From NCBI GenBank assembly GCA_009910795.1, contig VMEE01000023.1, forward strand, positions 1-64,000: DNA of 64,000 nucleotides. The letters run 5' to 3'. The notes beneath the pieces were generated by a model that was given only the letters and a program-made list of their open reading frames with translations, did no database searches and was not told the origin of the DNA. The translations under genes were made by a program, and so were the position numbers. This document shows, in pieces, positions 39,764 to 49,204 of this stretch. The stretch is from Dehalobacter sp. CP (GTDB taxonomy: Bacteria > Bacillota_B > Desulfitobacteriia > Desulfitobacteriales > Syntrophobotulaceae). The first letter of the stretch is position 1. Every line of letters starts with the position of its first letter.

Positions 39764-41839
39764 ATGATTAAAATTGCCATTGATACAGGAGGTACATTTA
39801 CCGACTACACTGCGGTAGGGATGTTTCAAAACAGTGAACCCAAAACGGTCTTTGTCAAAAATCTCACGGATCATAACCATCTTGCCCAGGGGATGATCGC
39901 TGGCTTAAAAAAATTAGCAGATGCCTGGCATACGGATTTAGAGACACTCCTCTCAGAAACGGAACAAATCATTCACGGCACCACCTTAGCTTTAAACGCC
40001 CTTTTAGAAAAAAAAGGCGCGGTTACTGCACTTTTTACCACGGAGGGGTTCCGTGATGCGCTGGAGATACGCCGTTCTCAGCTTGAAAATCAATGGGATC
40101 TGCGAGCGGAAACGCCGGATGTACTGGTTCCGCGCAGACTGCGCTTGGGTATTGCGCAGCGTATGGACTACAAAGGGGACATCCTTAAAGTGCTGGATGA
40201 ACAAGCTGTCCGAAATGCTTGTCTGAAATGCAAGGCATACGGCGTACAGAGCATTGCGGTTTGTTACCTTTTTTCTTTTCTAAATCCGGAACATGAAAAA
40301 AGAACAGCAGAAATTATTCGAGAAGAACTACCCGGCGTTTTCGTGGCGCTCTCTTCGGACGTAGCGCCAAAAATCAGAGAGTATGAAAGAACTTCCACGA
40401 CGGTTCTCAATGCTTATCTGACGCCGGTTCTTCAAGATTATCTCCGCACCGTCAAAAAAGAACTGGCCCAATATGGCTGGGGCAAACCGATTCACATGAT
40501 GATGAACAGCGGTGGCTTAAGCGATACGGATGCGATGTCCAGTTTCGCTGTCAGAACCCTTTTTTCTGGACCTGCCGGCGGTGCCTGCGGCAATGAAGCC
40601 ATCGGGAAAATGACAGAAAAGCCCTATACGGTGTTGGCAGATATGGGGGGGACCAGTTTTGATGTGCATGTGGCAGACAGTAAAAATCAGCTGATCCCCC
40701 AATCGAAGATTGCTGGCTATCCGTTATCGATCCCGACCATTGACATCACTTCCATTGGAGCCGGCGGGGGTAGCATTGCCCGTCTGGACGAAAGCGGAAG
40801 ATTGTTGGTGGGACCGGACTCCGCCGGATCAGTTCCAGGCCCTGCCTGTTACGGTTTAGGCGGGACCGAGCCTACGGTTACGGATGCTTTGGTTGTTTTG
40901 GGACTGATCGATGAAGATAGTTTCCTCGGTGGTCAAATGGGCCTTAATAAGAAGCTGGCTGAAAAAGTGATTCACGACAAAGTTGCTGCGCCGCTGGATA
41001 TCTCTGCGACAGAAGGGGCCAATATCATTTACCGGATTGCTACTGAGATGATGGCTGATGCGGTGCGTCTTGTCACAATCCAAAAAGGCAATGACCCCAG
41101 AAAATTCTCCTTGATCGGCGCGGGAGGAGCTTTTCCGTTGTTTGCAGCCAACATGATGGATGCGCTGCATATGAAAGAAGTCTTATTTCCGGTCACCGGT
41201 CCTGTCTTTTGTGCATGGGGTATGTTAGGGGCAACCCGTCGTTGTGATTTCACGCGAAGTTTCTTTATGGAAAAGGGACAATGGGACCCATCGAAGATTA
41301 ACGTGGTTATTACCGACATGAAAGAAGAAGGAAAAGCGGAGCTCGGGCGTTTGGGAGTACCGGAAAATGAGCAGAATTTCCGACTTACCCTGGAAATGCG
41401 TTACATCGGACAGCACCATGAAATAGCAATACCCTGGCAGGGAACGTTTACCTCAGAGAGCCGGGATGCTTTAGAAATCGCCTTCAATCGTACCCACGAA
41501 AGCATCTATGAATATGTTGAAACAGACAAAGAATGGGAAATCATGAATATCCATCTGGCTTGTGTGGAACGAGAGAAGGAAAACACACGCTTTCCGTTCC
41601 CTGAGAATGACATTCTCTTAGCGAATAGGACAGTGGCAGGGAATCCCTTCGGACAAACGGGCGAAATCTCCGTCCCAGTCTACCACGCCGGTGATTTGAC
41701 CGGCAATGGTACAAAAAGTATCAACGGCCCGGCTCTGATCAATTTTGACTACACTACGGTTTTGATTCCCGCTGGCTTTGCAGGCAAATCGGTTAAGAAC
41801 GGTGTTTTATCGATAACAAAAGAAGGTGCAGAAGCATGA
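39764..41839 (+). CDS. hydantoinase/5-oxoprolinase-type subunit A (HyuA family)
   Basis: 691 residues, matching N-methylhydantoinase A, 5-oxoprolinase N-half and acetone/acetophenone carboxylase beta-type subunits. These actin-fold ATPases phosphorylate a carbonyl or amide oxygen. IAIDTGGTFTDYTAVG at residues 4-19 is the phosphate-binding N-motif. IIHGTTLALNALLEKKG is at about 68-84, and LFSGPAGGACG and ADMGGTSFDV (second phosphate loop) at about 268-300. ATG 39764 follows AAAGGATG. It overlaps hyuB by 4 nt, so the two are translationally coupled. The reaction could be lactam/imide opening or ATP-dependent carboxylation. Confidence 0.88.
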   Translation: MIKIAIDTGGTFTDYTAVGMFQNSEPKTVFVKNLTDHNHLAQGMIAGLKKLADAWHTDLETLLSETEQIIHGTTLALNALLEKKGAVTALFTTEGFRDALEIRRSQLENQWDLRAETPDVLVPRRLRLGIAQRMDYKGDILKVLDEQAVRNACLKCKAYGVQSIAVCYLFSFLNPEHEKRTAEIIREELPGVFVALSSDVAPKIREYERTSTTVLNAYLTPVLQDYLRTVKKELAQYGWGKPIHMMMNSGGLSDTDAMSSFAVRTLFSGPAGGACGNEAIGKMTEKPYTVLADMGGTSFDVHVADSKNQLIPQSKIAGYPLSIPTIDITSIGAGGGSIARLDESGRLLVGPDSAGSVPGPACYGLGGTEPTVTDALVVLGLIDEDSFLGGQMGLNKKLAEKVIHDKVAAPLDISATEGANIIYRIATEMMADAVRLVTIQKGNDPRKFSLIGAGGAFPLFAANMMDALHMKEVLFPVTGPVFCAWGMLGATRRCDFTRSFFMEKGQWDPSKINVVITDMKEEGKAELGRLGVPENEQNFRLTLEMRYIGQHHEIAIPWQGTFTSESRDALEIAFNRTHESIYEYVETDKEWEIMNIHLACVEREKENTRFPFPENDILLANRTVAGNPFGQTGEISVPVYHAGDLTGNGTKSINGPALINFDYTTVLIPAGFAGKSVKNGVLSITKEGAEA

Positions 41840-43587
41840 CAAGGACAACGACGGAAGATATGATTAACCGCACCGTTATCGCCAATCGTCTCGATAGTAT
41901 CACCAAAGAAATGGGACTCGCCTTGGAGCATTCCGCCCATTCCCCGATCTTCGCCGAAGCCTGTGACTTTGCTTGTTGTATTTGTGATCGAGACGGTCAA
42001 TTGGTCTCTCAGTTAAGCGGTATTCCGATTTTGGCGACAGCAGGCTCCTTCAGCGTCAAATCTGTTTTGCGGAAATATCCGAATAGCATCACAAACGGTG
42101 ATGTTTTTATCATCAATGATCCCTATGACGGTGGAAATCACCTGCCTGATATCGGAATCATTACCCCTGTCTTTTTTGAGGACAATTTAATGTTTTTCTG
42201 TGTCAGCCGCGCCCATCACGGGGATATCGGAGGTTCCACCGCGGGCAGCTATAATCCCAAGGCAACCGAAATATTTCAGGAAGGAATTCGAATCCCCCCG
42301 ACAAAACTAATGCGCAACAACGAATTCATGGGTGAAATTTTAGATCTGATTTTAATCAATACCCGTAATCCCAACATGCTCAAAAGCGACCTCTTAGCCC
42401 AGATCGGCGCCAACAAAGTTGCTGCGAAGCGCATTCTGGAGATGGTGGAAGCTTATACGCCCGCTGTCGTGAACAAAGCCATTGCCGAAACCCTGGAACA
42501 AACCGAAATGCTCACGAAGAAGCGGATAAGAGAGATTCCTGACGGTATTTACCGGGCGACCGAATACATTGATGATGACGGTTTTCAAGAAGAACCTGTT
42601 AAAATTGAGATTGCAGTGAAAGTAGAAGGCGAACGTCTTTTGGTTGATTTCGCAGGGACAGACCCGCAGGTCAAAGGCTTTATCAATACTTCAGTGGTCA
42701 CAGCGACGACTGCTTCGGGTATTGCGGTACTTTGGTTTTTAGGCGACGATATTCCCAGAAATGATGGTGCCTTCCGCTGCATCGATGTCCATTTGCCTAA
42801 AGGATCTTTAGTAAATCCATATGAACCGGCACCCATGACGCTTTGCACCTTAACCCCGGCCAGTGAAATAATCGGCGCCATTTTTCAGGCATTGAATCAA
42901 GCAGTCCCCGGAAGGGTTCCTGCGGGATATACGCGCTATGCAGGCCCTTCTTATTATGGTACCGATCCGAGGAATAACCGCTATTACGTTGGGTTTTCGT
43001 TTTGCTCGACCGGAAGCGGCGGCGCCATGCAAGGAAGAGACGGAAAATCCTATATGTCGCCCATGTCTAATTTCGGTGGTGTCAAAACGCCGGATATTGA
43101 ATCCAACGAAATTCAATATCCGCACATCACCCTTTATCATGAAATGGAAACGGATACGGCCGGTGCCGGAGAATATCGCGGCGGAGCAGGGATGAAATAT
43201 GCGTTTGAGCTATACGATGAAGGCAGCCATATCGTAAATTTTGGGGATGGGATGAAATTTGCACCTTACGGTTTAAATGGCGGAAACCAAGGGAGTTTAA
43301 ATAAAGGGGTTTTTATTCATCAGGGGGAACCGGTCGTTATGGCAAGTAAAGAAGCGCCAAGATGTGTTGCCAAAGGTGACCAGGTCATGCTGAGTTCCTG
43401 CGGCGGCGGCGGATGGGGCAAACCGCTGGACCGCCCGGTAGAAAAGGTATATGCGGATGTTTTGGATGAGATCATCTCCATCAAAACGGCTAAAGAAATT
43501 TATGGTGTTGTCATCACGAAAACAGGCATCGACTATGATCAAACGAACCAATTCAGAAACAGTAAAAATGGGAATAAAAGAGTGTAA
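41836..43587 (+). CDS. hydantoinase/5-oxoprolinase-type subunit B (HyuB family)
   Basis: 583 residues of the HyuB family: HSPIFAEACDFACCICD near 36-52, NDPYDGGNHLPDI at about 94-106, RAHHGDIGGSTAGSYNP at about 126-142, and a C-terminal SCGGGGWGKPLDRP. It is the partner of the HyuA subunit upstream (ATGA overlap). In the hydantoinase/oxoprolinase/acetophenone carboxylase superfamily the B subunit completes hydrolysis or carboxylation. No biotin or zinc gamma subunit gene (as in acetone carboxylase) follows, so an ATP-dependent amidohydrolase is slightly favoured. Confidence 0.88.
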   Translation: MTRTTTEDMINRTVIANRLDSITKEMGLALEHSAHSPIFAEACDFACCICDRDGQLVSQLSGIPILATAGSFSVKSVLRKYPNSITNGDVFIINDPYDGGNHLPDIGIITPVFFEDNLMFFCVSRAHHGDIGGSTAGSYNPKATEIFQEGIRIPPTKLMRNNEFMGEILDLILINTRNPNMLKSDLLAQIGANKVAAKRILEMVEAYTPAVVNKAIAETLEQTEMLTKKRIREIPDGIYRATEYIDDDGFQEEPVKIEIAVKVEGERLLVDFAGTDPQVKGFINTSVVTATTASGIAVLWFLGDDIPRNDGAFRCIDVHLPKGSLVNPYEPAPMTLCTLTPASEIIGAIFQALNQAVPGRVPAGYTRYAGPSYYGTDPRNNRYYVGFSFCSTGSGGAMQGRDGKSYMSPMSNFGGVKTPDIESNEIQYPHITLYHEMETDTAGAGEYRGGAGMKYAFELYDEGSHIVNFGDGMKFAPYGLNGGNQGSLNKGVFIHQGEPVVMASKEAPRCVAKGDQVMLSSCGGGGWGKPLDRPVEKVYADVLDEIISIKTAKEIYGVVITKTGIDYDQTNQFRNSKNGNKRV

Positions 43588-43641
43588 GAAAAAATAAGGC
43601 GACAAAAACAAGGATAAGGATAAGGTAAGGACTGATAAGTA

Positions 43642-44202
43642 ATGAAAATTCTTGTTGCAATGACCGGTGCCACCGGGGTGATCTACGGCGTACGTCTATT
43701 GGAAGTCCTCAAAGAGACAGAGCATCATGTTTCCCTGATCATGAGCGGGTGGGCCAAAGAAACGCTCTCGCTGGAAACGGATTATGCTGTTGGCTACGTC
43801 CAATCTTTAGCAGACAAAGTATACGACCATAACGACTTAGCTGCCGCTGTTGCCAGCGGTTCTTACGGGATCGAGGCGACCATTGTCGCACCTTGCAGTA
43901 TGAAGACTCTGTCCGGGATTGCGAATGGCTACAGCGATAATCTGATTGTCCGCGCTTCCGACGTGGCCTTGAAAGAGCGGCGTCCTCTCTTATTGATGGT
44001 CAGAGAAACACCGCTTTCGTCCATTCATCTAAAAAATATGACGACCGTAACAGAAGCGGGCGGCATACTCATCCCGCCCGTACCGGCTTTTTACCACCGG
44101 CCCAAAACCATTGACGATATTGTAAATCAAAGTGTCGGCAAGGTGTTGGATTTGTTGAGAGTTCCTCATAATCTCTATGAAAGATGGAGAAGTGACCAAT
44201 GA
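43642..44202 (+). CDS. ubiX: UbiX-family flavin prenyltransferase
   Basis: 186 residues, the standard UbiX length. VAMTGATGVIYGVRLLEVL at residues 4-22 is the flavin phosphate loop. APCSMKTLSGIANGYSDNL is at about 87-105, and RPLLLMVRETPLSSIHLKNM at about 114-133. It adds dimethylallyl to FMN, making prFMN for the UbiD protein of this operon. ATG 43642 follows AAGGTAAGG. It overlaps the following LpdD-like gene by 4 nt. Confidence 0.92.
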   Translation: MKILVAMTGATGVIYGVRLLEVLKETEHHVSLIMSGWAKETLSLETDYAVGYVQSLADKVYDHNDLAAAVASGSYGIEATIVAPCSMKTLSGIANGYSDNLIVRASDVALKERRPLLLMVRETPLSSIHLKNMTTVTEAGGILIPPVPAFYHRPKTIDDIVNQSVGKVLDLLRVPHNLYERWRSDQ

Positions 44203-44570
44203 AAATAACCATCGGACAAGACAAGCTTGCCCTGTCCTACGAGATATCCATCATAGGACACGACATTCTAATTACCGTTACCGGAGGGAAACAACATATC
44301 GGCAGTGCAGCGGTCGGAAACTGCGGCACGGTTACAAAGTATGCCGTAGAAGGCCACCGTGATGACGTCCTGGCCGGAACTCTGGCACAGGATGTTTCCA
44401 AGCTTTTTAACTGCATTTGCTTGGTAGCTGCAGGATTTCATCAAGACAATATGACCAAAGAAGAAATTGAGATTGTGTTGCTAAATCATCAGCAGGGAAT
44501 CCAAAAAGTGATTACGTATTTGAAAGAGAACTATGCAAAGAGAACCGATGGCAAAATAATTAAAGGATGA
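44199..44570 (+). CDS. LpdD-like small subunit/prFMN chaperone of a UbiD decarboxylase
   Basis: 123 residues with an HIGSAAVGNC segment (about 30-39), then GHRDDVLAGTLAQDVSKLF and FHQDNMTKEEIE. This pattern fits the LpdD/VdcD-like proteins found with lpdB (UbiX) and lpdC (UbiD) in gallate and hydroxybenzoate decarboxylase loci, suggested to help load prenylated flavin. It overlaps the ubiX stop by 4 nt. The identification is by size, motif style and context; confidence in exact function is moderate. Confidence 0.7.
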   Translation: MKITIGQDKLALSYEISIIGHDILITVTGGKQHIGSAAVGNCGTVTKYAVEGHRDDVLAGTLAQDVSKLFNCICLVAAGFHQDNMTKEEIEIVLLNHQQGIQKVITYLKENYAKRTDGKIIKG

Positions 44571-44577
44571 TACCGGC

Positions 44578-45873
44578 ATGAACAAAATTGATTATCAAAA
44601 CAATGACTATGACTTTTTATTGAAGGTCAAAGCGGAACAGCAAACAGCAGCGATTCTTCAGAAGGCGATGGCATGTGATATTTTTACCGCGATTGAAGAA
44701 GGTAAATCTTTCGGTGATCTGACCAATTGCCTTCATCTCGATGCGAAAGGAACGTTTCTTTTCCTCGACGTTTTAGACAAAATGGGTCTAATCATTAGGA
44801 AAGAAGGCTATCTGTGCAATGCCCCCGTCAGCGCAAAATATCTTACGGCAACAAGTCCTTTTTTTAGCCTGGACGCTTTAAAAAGCGGTAAAATCAGCGG
44901 CATCTTTATCGCGGAAAAACTTTTGCCCATGTTAGCATCTTTTAGGGGGAATGTCCTCTTTGAGGGATTTTCTGCTGATATTTTTTCTCCGTTAATTCAA
45001 AAGTTTATGTTGGAGCAATGTAAAGAAATTTCTTTTGATGATCAATCGCCTTATGAGCTGATTATCACAGGCGAAAATTACGAAAAACACGCGGAAAGCA
45101 TTATCCATAACGGAATTATTGGTGTCATGGGGGCGTTTTCCGGGGAATACTCTTTAAACACTGCGATGAACTTATATCATAATTACCTTAATGAGAATGA
45201 CCTTCAACAAAAAGACAGCTCTATGTTTTCGGTAAACATCCTTTCAGAGAAAGATGTGGCTGCATTTTTTACGAAAAAGCAGATGCATCAGACACCTTTA
45301 TTACCCCTCACCCGTGATATTTCGGTGATTTTTGCATCCAAGAATAAGCACAAATTAGAGGAGCTGGCCATAACAAAAGAAGCGCAAATCTACGCAAGAT
45401 TAAAAAGACTGCCCATTCAGTCCATCACGATGATCAATCCTCAGGATGTTGTTACGGCCCACTGGGCAAAAGATCATTGCCGTTACGGATGCTCCAGCTA
45501 TGGGGAAAAGTGCTGTCCGCCAAATAGCCCTTCCTATGAGGAAACGAGGGTGAAATTAGACGGCTATACCAAAGCTTTTCTGATTGAAGGCCAGCCGCCG
45601 ACAAGTGATTTTCAAAAACTAATGCTGAATGCAGAGAAATTAGCTTTTAAACATGGATTCTACAAAGCATTCTCTTTTTGGGCAGGACCATGCCATATTT
45701 GCAGCGAGTGCAAACCGCCAGCATCGCCCAAGAAGTGTACAGTGACCCGTCCCTCTATGGAAAGCGCCGGTATTGATGTTTTTGCCACTGTTTCTAAGCA
45801 AGGCTTTACAATGCGAACCTTAAAAGATAAACAGGAATTCGTTAAATACTTTGGACTGTTACTTCTGGAATAA
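44578..45873 (+). CDS. fusion of O-methyltransferase-like dimerisation domain and DUF2284 metal-binding domain
   Basis: 431 residues. About 10-105 resembles the winged-helix dimerisation domain of O-methyltransferases (ILQKAMACDIFTAIEEG..., LDVLDKMGLIIRK). About 110-260 is where a SAM domain would be, but no GxGxG motif is visible, so methyl transfer is doubtful. About 270-431 is a DUF2284-type domain with many cysteines: HCRYGCSSYGEKCCPPN (about 300-316) and CHICSECKPP (about 371-380), likely binding an Fe-S cluster or other metal. It starts ATG 44578, 7 nt after the LpdD-like gene. The combination is unusual, and a role in corrinoid or substrate-linked redox chemistry is only inference. Confidence 0.75.
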   Translation: MNKIDYQNNDYDFLLKVKAEQQTAAILQKAMACDIFTAIEEGKSFGDLTNCLHLDAKGTFLFLDVLDKMGLIIRKEGYLCNAPVSAKYLTATSPFFSLDALKSGKISGIFIAEKLLPMLASFRGNVLFEGFSADIFSPLIQKFMLEQCKEISFDDQSPYELIITGENYEKHAESIIHNGIIGVMGAFSGEYSLNTAMNLYHNYLNENDLQQKDSSMFSVNILSEKDVAAFFTKKQMHQTPLLPLTRDISVIFASKNKHKLEELAITKEAQIYARLKRLPIQSITMINPQDVVTAHWAKDHCRYGCSSYGEKCCPPNSPSYEETRVKLDGYTKAFLIEGQPPTSDFQKLMLNAEKLAFKHGFYKAFSFWAGPCHICSECKPPASPKKCTVTRPSMESAGIDVFATVSKQGFTMRTLKDKQEFVKYFGLLLLE

Positions 45874-45981
45874 ATGATAGGTTTCTTTAGCTGGATTGAA
45901 TTGTTATCTCCAAACAGAATGTATTTGTGATTTTGAGAAATAATAATGGAAATCACAAACCTGAATATGGAGAATACAATA

Positions 45982-47466
45982 ATGAAGAAAAAACATAAGG
46001 GATTATCTGTTTGGCAGCTTACAATGATGGCTTTGGGAACAGTAATCGGAGGCTCCTTTTTTTTGGGCTCATCGGTAGCGATTAATGCTGCAGGACCTTC
46101 AATTATCGTTTCCTTTATTCTTGGCGGAGTCATCGTTTATTTTATCCTTTTTGCATTGTCGGAAATGACGGTTGCAAATCCTGATGTCGGCTCCTTTCGT
46201 ACTTTTGCAGCCCAAACCTTTGGGAAAGGAACCGGTTTTGTAGTTGGTTGGGTATATTGGGCTGGGATGGTTTTGGCTATGTCCAGTGAGGCTACTGCTG
46301 TATCGATCCTGATGCGCGAATGGGTTCCCAATATATCCATAGCCGGATTGGGAAGCTTAATTATTGTAAGCGTCACGCTGCTAAATTTATTGGGAGCTGA
46401 TAAATTAAGTAAGCTCGAGAGTGGTCTGGCTGCCGTTAAGCTATTAGCCCTGGCTTCGTTTATTATCATCGCCTTACTTTTAATCATGGGATTATTTTCG
46501 ACTGTTTCCCAAATTGGTGTCGGAGAATTAGTCAGGGAACCTTTGATGCCGGCGGGAATAAAAGGGATAGCAGGGAGTATGCTTATCGTCATATTTTCCT
46601 ATGCGGGTTTTGAAATCATCGGACTGGCTGCTTCGGAAGCTGACAATCCAACAAAAACGATTCCCAAAGCAATTTCCCATACAGTATTAATTCTAGTAGG
46701 ATTTTATATTGTCTCTATTGCTGTGCTGCTTCCGTTAATCCCGACCTCCAGTCTGAGTGAAAAATTCAGTCCCATGGTAGCTGCGCTTGATAGATGGGGA
46801 ATCAGCTGGGCGGGCAACGCCATTAACTTTGTACTCATAACAGCGATACTTTCCACCATGTTGGCAGCGATGTTTGGTCTGGGCAGAATGATGCGTTCTC
46901 TTGCCGAAGAAGGCCAGGCACCCAGGTGGTTAAAGGACCGGAGAAACGTCCCGTATCGGGGAATACTGATTTCTGGTTTAGCCATGCTTGCGGGATTGGG
47001 CATTGGTCTTATGCTCCCAAGTGTGTACTTATTTTTGATAAGCTCTGGTGGGTTTGCTTTGTTATTTACGTATGCGGTAATTATGGCGACTCACTTACGC
47101 TTTCGAAAAAAATATGGGTGTCCGCCATCAGGGAAGTGTCAGATGCCTTTATACCCTTATTCTAGCTGGATTGTTTTTCTGAGTCTGATCATGATTATCA
47201 TCAGTATGCCATTTATCTCCGGGCAGGGAACAGGACTTATTGCCGGGATAATCATGATTGCTGTGTTTTATGTCCTCTATATGTTTCTAACTAGGATCAA
47301 TAAACTACAAACAAATAACGCTAATAGAGCCAATAATAAACGATTAAACAATAATACCTGTAAAACGAAACTGTCCGTCGAATTCTCCAGAGATTTAATA
47401 GAAAAAGTGGATTTTCAGGCAGACAGAAAGCAAGAATGCCAGCCAAGAAAGGACGAATTACCTTAA
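45982..47466 (+). CDS. APC-family amino-acid/amine permease
   Basis: 494 residues, twelve predicted membrane helices, with the APC first-helix motif ALGTVIGGSFFLGSS at about residues 15-29 and the FSYAGFEIIGLAASE helix 6 motif at about 203-217. It imports an amino acid, amine or related metabolite. ATG 45982 has GGAG 9 nt upstream; an in-frame ATG at 45946 lacks a site. It is the last gene of the riboswitch operon (73 nt after the DUF2284 fusion gene). Its cargo may feed the decarboxylase or hydantoinase genes. The C-terminal 60 residues are hydrophilic and Asn-rich (TNNANRANNKRLNNNT). Confidence 0.82.
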   Translation: MKKKHKGLSVWQLTMMALGTVIGGSFFLGSSVAINAAGPSIIVSFILGGVIVYFILFALSEMTVANPDVGSFRTFAAQTFGKGTGFVVGWVYWAGMVLAMSSEATAVSILMREWVPNISIAGLGSLIIVSVTLLNLLGADKLSKLESGLAAVKLLALASFIIIALLLIMGLFSTVSQIGVGELVREPLMPAGIKGIAGSMLIVIFSYAGFEIIGLAASEADNPTKTIPKAISHTVLILVGFYIVSIAVLLPLIPTSSLSEKFSPMVAALDRWGISWAGNAINFVLITAILSTMLAAMFGLGRMMRSLAEEGQAPRWLKDRRNVPYRGILISGLAMLAGLGIGLMLPSVYLFLISSGGFALLFTYAVIMATHLRFRKKYGCPPSGKCQMPLYPYSSWIVFLSLIMIIISMPFISGQGTGLIAGIIMIAVFYVLYMFLTRINKLQTNNANRANNKRLNNNTCKTKLSVEFSRDLIEKVDFQADRKQECQPRKDELP

Positions 47467-47546
47467 ACAATGAGCATTCCAAAACTGCTACAGCGCTAGC
47501 GAATAGTGAAGAGATTTCCATGGAAAGCATTTTAGCCTCTGCCTAA
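47436..47546 (+). CDS. possible small protein, 36 aa
   Basis: ATG 47436 overlaps the permease end in another frame and encodes MPAKKGRITLNNEHSKTATA... ending SILASA before TAA 47544-47546. AGAAAGCAAG upstream is a modest ribosome-binding site. No family is recognised; it may be chance. Confidence 0.25.
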   Translation: MPAKKGRITLNNEHSKTATALANSEEISMESILASA

Positions 47547-47639
47547 GCTTGTCACACTATAATTTAGCCTCCCATACTATATAGCAAAATATGGTTAACT
47601 AATTGGTAAGCGCCGATTAGGGGAGGTTAAGAGCTTAAG

Positions 47640-48572
47640 ATGAATAAATATCTTAGTCAAAAAGCAATTGATTATCTTCTTTCGCTAAACAATGTGGTGG
47701 GAATCGGCTACGGACTAAAAGAGGTCAAAGGAAAACTGACTGATCAAAAGGCGATTGTCGTAATGGTAAGTCGGAAAGTAACGCAAACGGAGTTAATCAG
47801 ACGACATGTTGTTCTAAAATCTATTGAAGGATTTGTTACCGATGTTATCGAGGTCGGGAAGGTCTCTGCTCATAGAATTCAGGAAGAAGGGCCAATTAGG
47901 GAAGCTGAAGATAATGTATCCCGCAAATCCAGCTGGCGGCCCGGGCCAGGAGGGGTAAGCATCGGCCACTATAAGATTACAGCCGGAACTCTTGGAGTTG
48001 TGGTTTATGATAATTTTACAGGCAAAAAACTGATTTTATCCAACAATCATGTCTTGGCCAATTCAACGAATGGTAAAGACAAACGAGCTAAAAAAGGTGA
48101 TCCAATCCTTCAGCCCGGACCACTGGATGGCGGGACCAAGAGAAATGATAAAATTGCTAAACTTTACAGGTATGTTCCATTAAAAGACAACGGTTTCAAT
48201 GTTGTTGATGCTGCTGTAGCGAAACCACTTAGACAAGGCCTCGTAGTTCCGGAAATTCTTGGCATTGGTACTGTCCAGGGTAAAACGCTGCCGCAATTAG
48301 GAATGCTGGTGAAAAAATCCGGACGTACGACGGGTTTGACCAGTGGTATCGTTCAAGTAATAGACGCCATTATTGATGTGGATTATGACGGACGGATTCT
48401 TAAATTTAAGAATCAAATTATGGTTACTGCCTTTGATCAAGGCGGGGATAGTGGTTCATTGGTCCTCAATGAGTTTAACTGGGCCGTCGGTTTATTATTT
48501 GCCGGGTCGGATACTTTCACTTTTGTAAATCCTATTGATCCAGTCTTAGATTTATTGGGTGTACACTTGTAA
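47640..48572 (+). CDS. trypsin-like serine protease-domain protein
   Basis: 310 residues with a chymotrypsin-fold catalytic triad: His in LSNNHVLAN at about residue 137, Asp in VVDAAVAK at about 189, and Ser in GGDSGSLV at about 272. An N-terminal segment (VVGIGYGLKEVKGK..., about 18-65) resembles the Nal1-type/N-terminal region of bacterial S1-like proteins; no signal peptide is present, so it is probably cytoplasmic. ATG 47640 follows GGGGAGGTT. A TATAAT box lies at about 47557. Biological target unknown; not linked to the rdh genes. Confidence 0.8.
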   Translation: MNKYLSQKAIDYLLSLNNVVGIGYGLKEVKGKLTDQKAIVVMVSRKVTQTELIRRHVVLKSIEGFVTDVIEVGKVSAHRIQEEGPIREAEDNVSRKSSWRPGPGGVSIGHYKITAGTLGVVVYDNFTGKKLILSNNHVLANSTNGKDKRAKKGDPILQPGPLDGGTKRNDKIAKLYRYVPLKDNGFNVVDAAVAKPLRQGLVVPEILGIGTVQGKTLPQLGMLVKKSGRTTGLTSGIVQVIDAIIDVDYDGRILKFKNQIMVTAFDQGGDSGSLVLNEFNWAVGLLFAGSDTFTFVNPIDPVLDLLGVHL

Positions 48573-48596
48573 GCCAGTCGCAAGATTGGCTTTTTT
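48572..48596 (+). terminator. terminator after the protease gene
   Basis: AGCCAGTC-GCAA-GATTGGCT (one G-U) followed by TTTTT; overlaps the stop codon. Confidence 0.8.
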
Positions 48597-48647
48597 ATGA
48601 CCCAAAAGCACTAAAGCAAAGCAAGGATTGTCATAGTTTGGCAGGAT

Positions 48648-49175
48648 ATGACATTCTTTCTAAAGGAATTTCTCGATCCAGCGTGTAATACTCATATTTG
48701 CTTTCAATATATTGGATCGTTATACCTCTCGATTTTTTTCAGTTCTGCCGTGACCCTTTATTATATACCAATAAATATACAGACCATCCTGAGTGGGGTG
48801 GGGAGTATGGCTTTCCCGGTCATGATCGGAGTCTTAATCTGGATTTTTTCCGAGAAGCTCGTGAGCTTCATGGTTGAGCCCGTGAAGGAGAAAAAGGAGG
48901 ACATGATGTCCCCTACCTTTGATCTTGACAGTGCTCAAATCATTGTACTGACGACAGCCGGTCTGATCTTGCTCGTCAATGCCATTTCTTCGCTGATTTC
49001 AGCTTTAACCGTCTATGCAGTTTTGTCGGACCTTCCTACCAGCAGTGCTTGGCATGAAATTATCAGCCAGCTGGTGAACTCGGCCATCCAGATTATTCTG
49101 GGGTTATGGCTTGTATTTGGCGGTAAAGGGCTGGTAAATATCATAAAGAAGATTCGGACTGCAGGTGTTAAGTGA
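48648..49175 (+). CDS. hypothetical membrane protein
   Basis: 175 residues with four predicted transmembrane helices (about 20-42, 50-70, 97-120, 140-160) and a charged loop EPVKEKKEDMMSPTF in the middle. No family is recognised. The chosen ATG has only GGCAGGAT upstream, so the start is uncertain and the gene could be 5'-truncated. It ends shortly before a convergent ferritin-like gene. Confidence 0.55.
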   Translation: MTFFLKEFLDPACNTHICFQYIGSLYLSIFFSSAVTLYYIPINIQTILSGVGSMAFPVMIGVLIWIFSEKLVSFMVEPVKEKKEDMMSPTFDLDSAQIIVLTTAGLILLVNAISSLISALTVYAVLSDLPTSSAWHEIISQLVNSAIQIILGLWLVFGGKGLVNIIKKIRTAGVK

Positions 49176-49204
49176 AATAAGATTCCTGCCTAAAAATAAG
49201 GAAT

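Noticed and set aside
40517..41319. Minus-strand open frames inside hyuA
   Set aside because: Shadows of the strong hyuA coding frame, with no start signals or domains.
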